Source: Galbitalea soli
GTDB lineage: Bacteria > Actinomycetota > Actinomycetes > Actinomycetales > Microbacteriaceae
Direction: 5' to 3'
DNA: 64,000 nucleotides
Assembly: GCF_010686725.1 (NCBI RefSeq)
Contig: NZ_JAAGWZ010000001.1
Coordinates: 434,001-498,000, forward strand
In this document: positions 34,364 through 49,735 of the stretch, in pieces
Layout of the letters: each line of letters begins with the position of its first letter
Position numbering within the stretch: the stretch's first letter is position 1
Position numbers and translations under genes: made by a program
Notes under the pieces: model-generated
What the model was told of the DNA's origin: nothing
Database searches by the model: none
What the model saw: only the letters and a program-made list of their open reading frames with translations

Positions 34364-34380
34364 AGCGGTTCGTAACCGCT
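34364..34380. repeat. Palindrome AGCGGTT-CGT-AACCGCT at the secG transcription start
   Basis: A perfect 7-bp inverted repeat with a 3-bp spacer sits 5 bp downstream of the TATACT -10, thus over the predicted transcript start, 14 nt before the GTG. It could be a repressor site or a small 5' hairpin. Confidence 0.5.
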
Positions 34381-34384
34381 ATGA

Positions 34385-34390
34385 AGTATA
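34385..34390 (-). promoter_or_regulatory. -10 element (TATACT) for secG-rbpA
   Basis: TATACT on the minus strand, immediately after the tpiA terminator hairpin, would start a transcript near 34378 with a leader of about 28 nt. Confidence 0.55.
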
Positions 34391-34393
34391 GCC

Positions 34394-34444
34394 GTGGTCG
34401 CAGCCGCCCCGCCTCGTTACGAGGCGAGACGGGGCGGCGACCAC
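34394..34444 (-). terminator. Large hairpin after tpiA, probable terminator
   Basis: GTGGTCGC and CGCCCCG segments pair with CGGGGCGGCGACCAC (3-nt bulge), and the centre forms a further CCTCG-TTA-CGAGG hairpin. It begins 14 nt past the tpiA stop and ends before the secG -10. Confidence 0.6.
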
Positions 34445-34457
34445 GAGCCGATGGCGG

Positions 34458-35258
34458 TCAGACGCCGACGTGCTTGCTGAATTGCGCGATACTTGCGAAC
34501 TCCGCGATGTCCAGGCTGGCGCCGCCGACGAGCGCGCCGTCGACATTCGGCTCGCGCAGGAAGCCGGCGATATTGCCCGACTTCACCGATCCGCCGTAGA
34601 GGATGCGCGTCGCCTGGGCGACGTCCTCACCGAGCAACTCGGTCAGCACGGCACGCAGTTCTGCGGCGACCTGTTCGGCCTGTTGCGGCGTTGCCGCCTG
34701 TCCGGACCCGATCGCCCAGACCGGTTCATAGGCGACGACGATTTCGGTGATCGCCTCGTTGCCCGCCAGCGCGTCGCGCAACTGCTGGACGGGGACGGCA
34801 CTCGGGCCGTGCTTCTCGAGGTCGTCCGCGGTCTCCCCGACGCAGAGCACGGGGACAATTCCGTGACGCATCGCCGCGGCCACCTTGGCGGCGAGGACCG
34901 CATCGGTCTCACCGTGGTACTGGCGTCGTTCCGAGTGCCCGATGATGACGTACGGCACGTCGAGCGCTTTGAGGAACGCACCCGAGATCTCGCCCGTGTA
35001 GGCGCCGCTGTCGTACTGCGAGAGATCCTGTGCGCCGAAGCCCAGTTCGAGCTTGTCGGCCGAGATGAGAGTCTGCACCGACCGCAGGTCGGTGAAGGGC
35101 GGGAAGACCGCGACCTCGGTCGTCGCGAAGTCGTGCTTCGCATCCTTCAGGCTCCAGGCGAGCTTCTGCACGAACGCGATCGCCTGGAGATGATCGAGGT
35201 TCATCTTCCAGTTCCCCGCGATGAAAGGAATGCGCCCGGTTTTCTTCACGCTTGCCAT
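34458..35258 (-). CDS. tpiA: Triosephosphate isomerase
   Basis: A 266-residue TIM-barrel enzyme. Active-site segments are GNWKMN (Lys), IIGHSERRQ (His) and VVAYEPVWAIG (Glu), with the phosphate-binding loop ILYGGSVKSGN. It interconverts dihydroxyacetone phosphate and glyceraldehyde-3-phosphate. ATG 35258 overlaps the end of pgk by 13 bp, so translation is coupled in the gap-pgk-tpiA operon. Confidence 0.98.
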   Translation of the reverse strand: MASVKKTGRIPFIAGNWKMNLDHLQAIAFVQKLAWSLKDAKHDFATTEVAVFPPFTDLRSVQTLISADKLELGFGAQDLSQYDSGAYTGEISGAFLKALDVPYVIIGHSERRQYHGETDAVLAAKVAAAMRHGIVPVLCVGETADDLEKHGPSAVPVQQLRDALAGNEAITEIVVAYEPVWAIGSGQAATPQQAEQVAAELRAVLTELLGEDVAQATRILYGGSVKSGNIAGFLREPNVDGALVGGASLDIAEFASIAQFSKHVGV

Positions 35259-36463
35259 CCGAGAACCTCCAGTCCAGGGAGACGCTTGCCCTCGAGGAAT
35301 TCGAGGCTCGCGCCGCCACCCGTCGAAATGTGACCGAACTGGTCATCGCGGAATCCGAGTGCGCGAACCGCCGCAGCCGAGTCTCCGCCACCGACCACGC
35401 CGAGCCCGCTCACCGTGGTGAGTGCAGCCGCGACCGCCTTGGTGCCCGCCGCGAAGGGCGCGAGTTCGAACACGCCCATCGGGCCGTTCCAGAAGACGGT
35501 CTTCGACGCGGAGATCACGGAGGCGAAGGCCGCCCCCGTTTCCGGTCCGACGTCGAGCCCGAGACCGGAGGCGCCGAAGGGCGAATCCTCGATCGCGTCC
35601 GCGGGCACGATCGCGGTCTCGGCATCAGCGCCGAACTTCGACGCCACGACGATGTCGGTGGGGAGGACGATCTTCACGCCGAGCTGCTCCGCCTGAGCGA
35701 GATAGCCCTTCACGTTCTCGACCTGGTCCTGCTCCAGCAGGCTCGCGCCCACTCGGTGACCGAGCGCCACGAGGAAGGTGAACAGCATTCCCCCGCCGAC
35801 GAGCAGCGTGTCCACCTTCGGCAGCAGAGCGCCGATGACGTCGAGCTTGTCGGAGACCTTCGAGCCACCGAGAACGACGGTGTATGGATGCTCCGGGGTC
35901 CTGGTGAGGCGCTCGAGCACCCCGAGCTCCTGCTCGATGAGAAGTCCGCCCGCGCTCGGGAGGGCCGTCGCGAGTTCGAACACGCTCGCCTGCTCGCGGT
36001 GGACCACGCCGAAGCCGTCGGACACGAAGGCGTCACCGAAGCGGGCGAGTTTGGCCGCGAACGCAGCCCGGGTGGGGGCATCCTTCGCGGTCTCCGCTGA
36101 ATTGAACCGGAGGTTCTCGAGCAGCGCCACTTCGCCGTCGGCGAGGCCGCTGACGGCCTCCTCGGCCGCCGTGCCGACCGTGTCGCTCGCGAAGGTCACG
36201 GGCTTGGCGAGCAACTCGCAGAGCCGCTTCGCCACGGGCGCGAGACTGTATTTCGCATCCGGTTCGCCGTCGGGACGACCGAGGTGCGAGATGACGACGA
36301 CACGGGCGCCCGCCTGGATGAGCAGGTTGAGCGTGGGCAGGGACGCGCGAATCCGACCGTCGTCTGTGATCTGACCGTCCTTCAACGGAACGTTCAGATC
36401 ACAGCGGACGATCACGCGCTTGCCGGCGAGGTCTCCCAGCGAGGAGATCGTGCGAAGCGACAC
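35246..36463 (-). CDS. pgk: Phosphoglycerate kinase
   Basis: A 405-residue kinase that makes ATP from 1,3-bisphosphoglycerate. VIVRCDLNVPLKDG, VVVISHLGRPDGE, VVLGGSKVSDK and the C-terminal GGGDSAAAVRALG are hallmarks. GTG start at 36463, 11 nt after the gap stop. Length is typical. Confidence 0.98.
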   Translation of the reverse strand: MSLRTISSLGDLAGKRVIVRCDLNVPLKDGQITDDGRIRASLPTLNLLIQAGARVVVISHLGRPDGEPDAKYSLAPVAKRLCELLAKPVTFASDTVGTAAEEAVSGLADGEVALLENLRFNSAETAKDAPTRAAFAAKLARFGDAFVSDGFGVVHREQASVFELATALPSAGGLLIEQELGVLERLTRTPEHPYTVVLGGSKVSDKLDVIGALLPKVDTLLVGGGMLFTFLVALGHRVGASLLEQDQVENVKGYLAQAEQLGVKIVLPTDIVVASKFGADAETAIVPADAIEDSPFGASGLGLDVGPETGAAFASVISASKTVFWNGPMGVFELAPFAAGTKAVAAALTTVSGLGVVGGGDSAAAVRALGFRDDQFGHISTGGGASLEFLEGKRLPGLEVLGWQA

Positions 36464-36474
36464 GGTCGGGCCGT

Positions 36475-38198
<1,724 letters not shown>

Positions 38199-38261
38199 CG
38201 ATTTTCTCCTAGCAATCAGGCCCCGCGCAGCGCGAATTCGTCGAGACGGGGAGACGTTTCC

Positions 38262-38267
38262 AGTCTA
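38262..38267 (-). promoter_or_regulatory. -10 candidate (TAGACT) for sodA
   Basis: TAGACT on the minus strand in the 165-bp whiA-sodA gap would give a leader of about 57 nt ending in the AGGAG site. No -35 of standard form is visible. Confidence 0.4.
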
Positions 38268-38363
38268 CTGACTCGAACCCGGCCACTCCTCGGATGCTTC
38301 CCCTGCTGGGCGACCAATCACGAGGCTGATCGCGGTGCCTACGGCACGAATCGAAGGCTGGAC

Positions 38364-39344
38364 TCAGTCCTCGTCGATGTCCGGCGGGACGTTGGCTTCC
38401 GTTCCCGGGATGCCGAGGTCGCTGGCCCGCTTGTCGGCCATCGCCAGGAGCCGGCGGATGCGGCCGGCGACCGCGTCCTTCGTCATGGGTGGGTCGGCGT
38501 GGTGCCCCAGCTCGTCCAGGCTCGCGTCGCGGAAGTTCAAACGGAGGGCCCCGGCGTAGCGCAGGTGCTCGGGCACGTCGGCACCCAGGATCTCGAGCGC
38601 GCGCTCGACGCGGAGGCACGCCGCCACGGCGGCCTGGGCCGAGCGGCGCAGATTCGCGTCGTCGAAGTTGACCAGTCGATTCGCCGTCGCGCGCACCTCG
38701 CGACGCTGACGCATGTCCTCCCACGCCGACACGCTCGTCGTCGCGCCCATCAGGGTGAGCATCGCGCTGATCGCCTCGCCGTCGCGGATGACCACGCGAT
38801 GCACACCGCGCACCTCACGCGCCTTCGTCGGAATGCGCAGGCGTCCTGCCGCGCCGACCAGCGCCATCGCCGCCTCATTGCCCGGGCACGTGATCTCGAG
38901 CGCGGCAGAGCGCCCGGGATCGGTGAGCGTGCCCCGGGCGAGGAACGCCCCGCGCCAGACGGCGGCGAGCTCCTCGCGCGAGCCCGTCGTGAGGCGGTTG
39001 GGGAGCCCGCGGATGGGCCTGCGCCGGGCATCCAACAGCCCCGTCTGGCGGGCGAGGGTCTCTCCCCCGTCGAGCACGCGAACGAGGTAGTGAGTCGCCT
39101 GACGCGATCCCGACGCGGAGACCATGGTGCCCTCGCTGCGCACGCCGTACAGCTCTGCCAGGTCTTTTCGCACACGGCGCGCCAGGGCCGCCGTGTCGAG
39201 CTCGGCCTCGACGGCGATGCGGTTCGAGATGAGGTGCAGGCCACCGGCGAACCGCAGGATGGTCGCGAGCTCCGCCGCGCGCACCGTGGTCTTCGAGACC
39301 TCGATCGCTGCGAGTTCATCCTTGACGTCGGCGGTGAGGGGCAC
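38364..39344 (-). CDS. whiA: DNA-binding protein WhiA (sporulation/cell-division regulator homologue)
   Basis: A 326-residue WhiA. The N-terminal LAGLIDADG-like domain includes FRGAF-like [17 protein letters not shown], and the C-terminal helix-turn-helix has [23 protein letters not shown]. In Streptomyces WhiA activates sporulation genes with WhiB; in non-sporulating actinobacteria it affects division and nucleoid biology. GTG 39344 with AAAGGA upstream. It lies 43 nt after rapZ; the yvcK gene normally found between them is absent. Confidence 0.94.
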   Translation of the reverse strand: MPLTADVKDELAAIEVSKTTVRAAELATILRFAGGLHLISNRIAVEAELDTAALARRVRKDLAELYGVRSEGTMVSASGSRQATHYLVRVLDGGETLARQTGLLDARRRPIRGLPNRLTTGSREELAAVWRGAFLARGTLTDPGRSAALEITCPGNEAAMALVGAAGRLRIPTKAREVRGVHRVVIRDGEAISAMLTLMGATTSVSAWEDMRQRREVRATANRLVNFDDANLRRSAQAAVAACLRVERALEILGADVPEHLRYAGALRLNFRDASLDELGHHADPPMTKDAVAGRIRRLLAMADKRASDLGIPGTEANVPPDIDED

Positions 39345-39367
39345 AGGCGAATCCTTTACTGTCGAAA

Positions 39368-39381
39368 CCTCCCCGGGGAGG
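39368..39381. repeat. Perfect 14-bp palindrome between rapZ and whiA
   Basis: CCTCCCCGGGGAGG is a complete palindrome, 6 nt after the rapZ stop and 23 nt before the whiA start. On the whiA strand it is followed by TTTC. It may be an attenuating hairpin or a protein site. Confidence 0.45.
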
Positions 39382-39387
39382 CGGGTG

Positions 39388-40263
39388 CTACTCGCGACCG
39401 AGGTCGCGGTGCTTGATGTTGATCGCTACACCGGGCAATTGCCGCAGCAGCGTCGCGAGGGACTCGACGACGGCGACGGAACGATGTTTACCACCGGTGC
39501 AGCCAATGGCGATCGTAGCGTGTCTCTTGTTCTCGCGCTGATACCCCGCGATCGCCGGGGCGAGCGCTAGAGCGTAGTTGTCGATGAATTCGCGCGCTCC
39601 CTCGGCCGTCAAGACGTACTCCGCGACCGCGGGATCGAGGCCCGTCTTCGACTTGAGCGCCGGGATCCAGAAGGGATTGGGGAGGAAGCGCATGTCGGCG
39701 ACCATATCGGCGTCGGCGGGGAGACCGTACTTGAACCCGAAGCTCATCAGGGTGACCTGGACACCGGGCGCGTCGACCTCGGCGAAACGCTGCGCGATGA
39801 CCGTGGCCAGCTGGTGGATGTTCAGCTCGGAGGTATCGATGACGATGTCGCTGCTCTCGCGCAGCTCCGCGGTGAGACGGCGCTCTGCCGCGATACCGTC
39901 GAGGATCGTGCCGTCCTCCTGCAGCGGGTGGGGTCGTCGCACCTGCTCGAACCGCCGCACCAGGGTCGCGTCCGTCGCATCGAGGAAGACGACACGGATG
40001 GTCGCGTCGTCGCGGAGCGTCTTGATCGCCTCCTGCACGTCGGCGTACACCTTGCCGCCGCGCACATCGACGACCGCGGCGATGCGCGGAAAGGCATCGC
40101 CGGCGTGTTCGCCGAGGTCGACGAGGGGTCGCAGCATCTGCGGTGGGAGGTTGTCGACCACGTACCAGCCCAGGTCTTCGAGGGCGTTGCCGACGGTCGA
40201 TCGACCCGCGCCCGACATGCCCGTGATGATGAGCAGTGCCGGGCGTTCGTTCTCCGCGGTCAT
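39388..40263 (-). CDS. rapZ: RNase adapter / nucleotide-binding protein RapZ (YvcJ)
   Basis: A 291-residue RapZ/YvcJ family protein. The N-terminal P-loop reads [10 protein letters not shown]: the usual Walker A Lys is Arg21. It continues [13 protein letters not shown], typical of the family. The C-terminal domain has [21 protein letters not shown] and [15 protein letters not shown]. In E. coli RapZ guides RNase E to a small RNA controlling glmS; the actinobacterial role is not settled. A TAAACT -10 at 40305-40310 gives a leader of about 35 nt. Overlapping order uvrC-rapZ-whiA is conserved in actinobacteria. Confidence 0.95.
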   Translation of the reverse strand: MTAENERPALLIITGMSGAGRSTVGNALEDLGWYVVDNLPPQMLRPLVDLGEHAGDAFPRIAAVVDVRGGKVYADVQEAIKTLRDDATIRVVFLDATDATLVRRFEQVRRPHPLQEDGTILDGIAAERRLTAELRESSDIVIDTSELNIHQLATVIAQRFAEVDAPGVQVTLMSFGFKYGLPADADMVADMRFLPNPFWIPALKSKTGLDPAVAEYVLTAEGAREFIDNYALALAPAIAGYQRENKRHATIAIGCTGGKHRSVAVVESLATLLRQLPGVAINIKHRDLGRE

Positions 40264-40304
40264 TGTGCCTCAGGCCTTCGATCGTCGCGTGACTTCGTGA
40301 GCAC

Positions 40305-40310
40305 AGTTTA
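40305..40310 (-). promoter_or_regulatory. -10 candidate (TAAACT) for rapZ-whiA
   Basis: TAAACT on the minus strand lies between the uvrC hairpin and rapZ; TGAGG near the ATG could be the ribosome site. Confidence 0.4.
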
Positions 40311-40324
40311 CCGAGGCGGGGGCG

Positions 40325-40341
40325 TGACCGGTGGCCGGTCA
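40325..40341 (-). terminator. Small hairpin after uvrC
   Basis: TGACCGG-TGG-CCGGTCA, a 7-bp perfect stem with a 3-nt loop, 20 nt past the uvrC stop. Likely terminator or RNA end structure. Confidence 0.4.
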
Positions 40342-40360
40342 TCCCGCAACGGGGGCGTGG

Positions 40361-42277
40361 TCACTCGCGGAGTCGACGGTGGATCTGGGCCGCGAGCGTG
40401 GGACCGATGCCCCTGACCTCCGCAATGGCCTCCACCTCGGCCGCGCGCAGCCGCGTGACCGATCCGAAGTGTCGCAGCAGCTCGCGCACTCTCGTCGGGC
40501 CGAGTCCGGGGATCTCGGCGAGCGACGAGGTGATGTCTTTCGACCGCCGCTGCCGCTGGTAGGTGATGGCGAATCGGTGCGCTTCGTCGCGGATGCGCTG
40601 GATCATGAACAGCGCGTCGCTGTTGCGAGGCAGGATGACGGGGTAGTCGCTGTCCGGCAGCCACAGCTCCTCGAGCCGCTTGGCGATGCCGCAGAGCGCG
40701 ATGCCCGTCACGCCCGAGTCGTCGAGGGCGCGCTTCGCGGCGGCCACCTGGGGTTGGCCCCCATCGACGATGAGGAGGTTGGGGCGGTAGGCGAAACGAC
40801 GCCGGGGCGGGGCGACGGCCGAATCGTCCGCCGCGTCCGCGCCGAGATCGGCGGTCTCGAGCTGGCTCGCCGCCGCGTCCGCGTCTCGCGCGTCGTCGGC
40901 ATCGAGATGGGCGAGCCGGCGCATCAGCGTCTGGTAGATCGACTCGGTGTCGTCGGTGGAGTCGGGGATGCTGAAGCGGCGGTACTGGTCTTTGCGCGGC
41001 AGGCCGTCCTCGAAGACCACCATGGAGGCCACGATGTTCGTGCCGCCGAGGTGGGAGGCGTCGTAACACTCCATCCGCAGGGGTGCATCGGGCATTCCGA
41101 GGGCCTCCTGCAGGTCGGCGAGTGCCTGCGAGCGGGCGACGAAGTCCCCGCTCCGCCGGGTCTTGTACAGCACGAGCGCGTTCTTGGCGTTCGTCGCGAC
41201 AGTGAGGGCGAGCGTGGCCTTCTCCCCGCGCTGTGCGGTCTTCAGAGAGACCTTCTTGCCACGCACCCCGGCGAGCCATCTCTCCAGCTCGGCGGAGTCC
41301 TCGGGGAGGACGGGCACCACGATCTCGCGCGGCGGCACCAGGTCATCCTCGTACGCGTTGTGGACGACGGTCTCGACCAGTTCGCCGAGTTCGAGGTCGA
41401 GTTCCATGTCGACGACCCAGCTGCGCACACCGCGGATCCGCCCGCCGCGCACGATGAACTGCTGCACCGCGGCGGCGAGTTCGTCGTGCGCGATGCCGAA
41501 GAAGTCGGTGTCGACGTCGTCGGCCAGCATCACCGCGTTCTTCGACAGGGCGGTCTCCATCGCCGCGAGCTGATCCCGATAGCGGGCGGCGGACTCGAAG
41601 TCGAGTTCCGCGGATGCGGCCCGCATCTTCTTCGTGAGCTCGCCCACGAACCGCGAGTCGTTGCCGGCCATGAAGGAGGCGAAGTCGAGCGCGATCGCCT
41701 TGTGATCCTCCTTGCTGATGCGCCCCACGCACGGCGCGGCGCACTTGCCGATGTCTCCCAACAGACACGGCCTGCCCGTCTGCTCGGCGCGCGCGTAGGT
41801 GGCGTCGGTGCAACTGCGCATGGGGAAGGGCTTGAGCAACTGGTCTACGGTCTCGCGGATCGCCCACACCTTCGTGTACGGCCCGAAATAGCGGGCGCCG
41901 GCGAGCTTGCGGTTGCGCGTGACGAGCACGCGTGGGACGGCGTCCTGGAGGGTGATCGCGAGGTACGGATAGGACTTGTCGTCTTTGAACTGCACGTTGA
42001 AGGGCGGGTCGAACTCCTTGATCCAGGTGAACTCCAGCTGCAGCGCCTCGAACTCGTTGGAGACGACCGTCCACTCGACCGAGGCGGCGCTCAGCACCAT
42101 CCGCCGCGTGCGCTCGTGCAGGCTCCTCAGCGGCTGGAAGTAGTTGCTCAGGCGGGCACGGAGATTCTTCGCCTTGCCGACGTAGAGCACCCGCTGCGAG
42201 GAATCGCGAAAGCGGTACACCCCCGGTGAGGTGGGGATCTCCCCCGCCTTCGGACGCCAGCTGACGGTCTCGGCCAC
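40361..42277 (-). CDS. uvrC: Excinuclease ABC subunit UvrC
   Basis: A 638-residue nuclease that makes both incisions in nucleotide excision repair. The N-terminal GIY-YIG domain shows SPGVYRFRD and [14 protein letters not shown]. The UVR motif is [17 protein letters not shown], near residue 225. The RNase H-like domain includes RMECYDASH and [15 protein letters not shown]. The C-terminal tandem helix-hairpin-helix is [13 protein letters not shown] and [12 protein letters not shown]. An Asp/Ala-rich insert lies at about 455-490. GTG start at 42277, 6 nt after the uvrA stop, so the two are co-transcribed. Confidence 0.98.
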   Translation of the reverse strand: MAETVSWRPKAGEIPTSPGVYRFRDSSQRVLYVGKAKNLRARLSNYFQPLRSLHERTRRMVLSAASVEWTVVSNEFEALQLEFTWIKEFDPPFNVQFKDDKSYPYLAITLQDAVPRVLVTRNRKLAGARYFGPYTKVWAIRETVDQLLKPFPMRSCTDATYARAEQTGRPCLLGDIGKCAAPCVGRISKEDHKAIALDFASFMAGNDSRFVGELTKKMRAASAELDFESAARYRDQLAAMETALSKNAVMLADDVDTDFFGIAHDELAAAVQQFIVRGGRIRGVRSWVVDMELDLELGELVETVVHNAYEDDLVPPREIVVPVLPEDSAELERWLAGVRGKKVSLKTAQRGEKATLALTVATNAKNALVLYKTRRSGDFVARSQALADLQEALGMPDAPLRMECYDASHLGGTNIVASMVVFEDGLPRKDQYRRFSIPDSTDDTESIYQTLMRRLAHLDADDARDADAAASQLETADLGADAADDSAVAPPRRRFAYRPNLLIVDGGQPQVAAAKRALDDSGVTGIALCGIAKRLEELWLPDSDYPVILPRNSDALFMIQRIRDEAHRFAITYQRQRRSKDITSSLAEIPGLGPTRVRELLRHFGSVTRLRAAEVEAIAEVRGIGPTLAAQIHRRLRE

Positions 42278-42283
42278 GGTGCG

Positions 42284-45154
<2,871 letters not shown>

Positions 45155-45161
45155 TCTCTAC

Positions 45162-45167
45162 ATTCTA
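45162..45167 (-). promoter_or_regulatory. -10 element (TAGAAT), leaderless uvrA promoter
   Basis: TAGAAT on the minus strand followed by 7 nt and GTG 45154. It separates uvrA-uvrC transcription from uvrB. Confidence 0.55.
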
Positions 45168-45208
45168 TGGAAGCCACCGACATCGACTTGACCGGGGGAC
45201 GTCCCTGC

Positions 45209-47275
<2,067 letters not shown>

Positions 47276-47281
47276 GACTCC

Positions 47282-47287
47282 AGCCTA
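47282..47287 (-). promoter_or_regulatory. -10 element (TAGGCT), leaderless uvrB promoter
   Basis: TAGGCT followed by GGAGTC and ATG. The GGAGTC could also be read as a ribosome site, but it touches the start codon, so leaderless initiation fits better. Confidence 0.5.
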
Positions 47288-47339
47288 CGCAGCGCCCCCG
47301 ACATCGGCGGGGCCGTTCGCTCTGAGAGAGATCGGCGGC

Positions 47340-47948
47340 CTACGCGGCGGGCGCGATCTCCTGCCACAGCGCGTCGACCTGGCGGAGCGTCTCGTCGAGC
47401 GAGCCTCCGGCGTCGATCACGTCGTCGGCCAGGGCCAGGCGGGCCGCATCATCCGCCTGGGCCGATACCCGTCGTCGGGCCTCGTCCTCGCTCATTCCCC
47501 GCAGCTCCACCATGCGCTGAATGCGGGTCTCCACGGGTGCGTCGACGACGACCACGTGGTCGAAGCGCAGCGGCCGGTCCGCCGACGCCTCGGCGAGGAG
47601 CGGAACGTCGTAGACGACGACGGCGTGCGGATCGGCTGCCTCGGCCCGATCGAACAGCTCGCGCGCACGCCGCCAGATCGCCGGATGGGTGATCGCGCCG
47701 AGATCGGCGAGTGCCCGCGGGTCGGCGAAGACGATCGCTCCGAGCGCAGCCCGGTCGAGCCGCCCGTCGGCGCCGATCACGGGGTCACCGAATCGGTGCG
47801 CGATCTCTCTGAGTGCGGGCTGGCCCGGCTCGACGACCTCGCGGGCGAGCACATCCGCATCGACGACCACTGCGCCGAGCTGGCGGAACCGCTCGCTCAC
47901 CGTGGACTTGCCCGAGGCGATCCCTCCCGTGAGGGCGATGAGCTTCAT
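47340..47948 (-). CDS. coaE: Dephospho-CoA kinase
   Basis: A 202-residue P-loop kinase that completes coenzyme A synthesis. LTGGIASGKSTVS (6-18) is Walker [14 protein letters not shown] the substrate region, and VVYDVPLLAE is typical of CoaE. Unlike mycobacterial CoaE it lacks a fused GrpB-like domain. ATG 47948 lies 6 nt after TAGCAT, again leaderless. It sits between uvrB and rpsA, as in other actinobacteria. Confidence 0.97.
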   Translation of the reverse strand: MKLIALTGGIASGKSTVSERFRQLGAVVVDADVLAREVVEPGQPALREIAHRFGDPVIGADGRLDRAALGAIVFADPRALADLGAITHPAIWRRARELFDRAEAADPHAVVVYDVPLLAEASADRPLRFDHVVVVDAPVETRIQRMVELRGMSEDEARRRVSAQADDAARLALADDVIDAGGSLDETLRQVDALWQEIAPAA

Positions 47949-47954
47949 GCGCCC

Positions 47955-47960
47955 ATGCTA
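47955..47960 (-). promoter_or_regulatory. -10 element (TAGCAT), leaderless coaE promoter
   Basis: TAGCAT on the minus strand, 6 nt before ATG 47948. Confidence 0.55.
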
Positions 47961-48033
47961 ACGGCGAGAGTGCGCCCCGGATGCACGGCTGACGGCGCAC
48001 GCGCAGGACCGCATGCGCAGGTGCCCGGACGCA

Positions 48034-48069
48034 CGGATGGCCGGCCACCCGAGGGTGACCGGCCATCCG
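48034..48069 (-). terminator. Strong nested hairpin after rpsA, probable terminator
   Basis: An 11-bp perfect stem CGGATGGCCGG / CCGGCCATCCG encloses a second hairpin CACCC-GA-GGGTG. It begins 15 nt past the rpsA stop. Confidence 0.65.
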
Positions 48070-48084
48070 GTGAGCTGAACGAGA

Positions 48085-49542
48085 TCAGCTGTTGGACGAC
48101 AGCTTCTCGCGCAGTGCGGCGAGCGACTCGTCGTCGGCAAGCGTTCCGGTGCTGCCCGAGTCGCTCGAGAAGGAGGACGCTCCCGCCGGGACGCCGGAGG
48201 AGATGGTGTCTTCCTCGGCAGCGGCCGCCGCGACCTGCTTCTTGTGAGCCTCCCAGCGAGCCTGGGCGGCAGCGTAGTCCTGCTCCCACTTCTCGCGCTG
48301 GGTCTCGAAGCCCTCGCGCCACTCGTTGGTCTCCGGGTCGAAGCCCTCCGGGTACTTGTAGTTGCCCTGCTCGTCGTACTCGGTGAGCATGCCGTACAGC
48401 GCCGGGTCGAACTCGGTGCCCTCGGGGTCGACACCCTCGTTGGCCTGCTTGAGGCTCAGCGAGATGCGGCGACGCTCGAGGTCGATGTCGATGACCTTGA
48501 CGAACACCTCGTCGCCGACCGAAACGACCTGCTCCGCGAGTTCCACGTGCTTGCCCGACAGCTCCGAGATGTGAACCAGGCCCTCGATGCCCTCGGCGAC
48601 GCGAACGAACGCACCGAAGGGAACGAGCTTCGTGACCTTGCCCGGTGCGACCTGCCCGATCGCGTGAGTGCGAGCGAACACCTGCCACGGGTCCTCCTGC
48701 GTCGCCTTGAGCGACAGCGACACGCGCTCGCGCTCGAGGTCGACCTCGAGGATCTCGACGGTGACCTCCTGGCCCACCTCGACGACCTCGCTGGCGTGCT
48801 CGATGTGCTTCCAGCTGAGTTCGGAGACGTGCACGAGACCGTCGACGCCGCCCAGGTCGACGAACGCACCGAAGTTGACGATCGACGACACGACGCCCTT
48901 GCGGACCTGGCCCTTGGAGAGGTTGTTGAGGAAGGTCGTGCGGGATTCGCTCTGCGTCTGCTCGAGCAGCGCGCGGCGGGACAGCACGACGTTGTTGCGG
49001 TTCTTGTCGAGTTCGAGGATCTTGGCCTCGATCTCCTGGCCGAGGTACGGCGTCAGGTCGCGGACCCGGCGGAGCTCGATGAGCGAGGCCGGGAGGAATC
49101 CGCGAAGTCCGATGTCGACGATGAGACCGCCCTTGACGACCTCGATGACCGAACCGGTCACCACGCCGTCGGCGTCCTTGATCTTCTCGACATCGCCCCA
49201 CGCGCGCTCGTACTGCGCGCGCTTCTTGGAGAGGATGAGGCGGCCTTCTTTGTCTTCCTTCTGGAGGACCAGCGCCTCGACGCTGTCGCCGACCTGAACG
49301 ACCTCGCTCGGGTCGACATCGTGCTTGATGGAGAGTTCGCGGGAGGGGATCACGCCCTCGGTCTTGTAACCGACGTCGAGGAGAACCTCGTCACGATCGA
49401 TTTTGACAACGGTGCCTTCGATGAGGTCACCGTCGTTGAAGAACTTCAGAGTCTTTTCGACCGCGGCGAGAAAGTCTTCAGCAGATCCGATGTCGTTGAT
49501 GGCGACCTGCTTGGGTGCCTTGGCGGTCGTTACGAGTGTCAT
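48085..49542 (-). CDS. rpsA: 30S ribosomal protein S1
   Basis: A 485-residue S1 with four S1/OB-fold RNA-binding domains, the actinobacterial form (E. coli has six). Domain starts are visible at GDLIEGTVVKIDRDEVLLDV, VTGSVIEVVKGGLIVDIGLR, VRKGVVSSIVNFGAFVDLGG and VAPGKVTKLVPFGAFVRVAE. The C-terminal tail is acidic and Ser-rich. S1 binds mRNA at the ribosome. ATG 49542 (MTLVTTAKAP) has GGAG about 14 nt upstream. The longer frame to 49608 was rejected. Candidate -10 TAGACT at 49645-49650 gives a leader of about 95 nt. Confidence 0.98.
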   Translation of the reverse strand: MTLVTTAKAPKQVAINDIGSAEDFLAAVEKTLKFFNDGDLIEGTVVKIDRDEVLLDVGYKTEGVIPSRELSIKHDVDPSEVVQVGDSVEALVLQKEDKEGRLILSKKRAQYERAWGDVEKIKDADGVVTGSVIEVVKGGLIVDIGLRGFLPASLIELRRVRDLTPYLGQEIEAKILELDKNRNNVVLSRRALLEQTQSESRTTFLNNLSKGQVRKGVVSSIVNFGAFVDLGGVDGLVHVSELSWKHIEHASEVVEVGQEVTVEILEVDLERERVSLSLKATQEDPWQVFARTHAIGQVAPGKVTKLVPFGAFVRVAEGIEGLVHISELSGKHVELAEQVVSVGDEVFVKVIDIDLERRRISLSLKQANEGVDPEGTEFDPALYGMLTEYDEQGNYKYPEGFDPETNEWREGFETQREKWEQDYAAAQARWEAHKKQVAAAAAEEDTISSGVPAGASSFSSDSGSTGTLADDESLAALREKLSSNS

Positions 49543-49644
49543 GTAGTTAGTGCTCCAGTAGGGACATAGTTCAGGCCTGAGACGAGGATGCTTCTGTGGA
49601 TTCGCCAAAGGCAGGCGGATAGGAATCGCGATTGCGACATTCCA

Positions 49645-49650
49645 GTCTAT
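49645..49650 (-). promoter_or_regulatory. -10 candidate (TAGACT) for rpsA
   Basis: TAGACT on the minus strand in the 193-bp gap between the DUF885 gene and rpsA; it implies a leader of about 95 nt, where autoregulation by S1 could act. Confidence 0.4.
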
Positions 49651-49679
49651 CGAGATCGATGAGGTAATGCCAGTTCAGA

Positions 49680-49723
49680 GGGACCGGATGCCCGCCGCGC
49701 ACGAGCGCCGAGCATCCGGTCCC
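49680..49723 (-). terminator. 12-bp hairpin after the DUF885 gene
   Basis: GGGACCGGATGC (49680-49691) pairs perfectly with GCATCCGGTCCC (49712-49723). It begins 12 nt past the stop codon on the minus strand and is followed by no clear U-tract. Confidence 0.6.
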
Positions 49724-49735
49724 CCACCCCACCGC

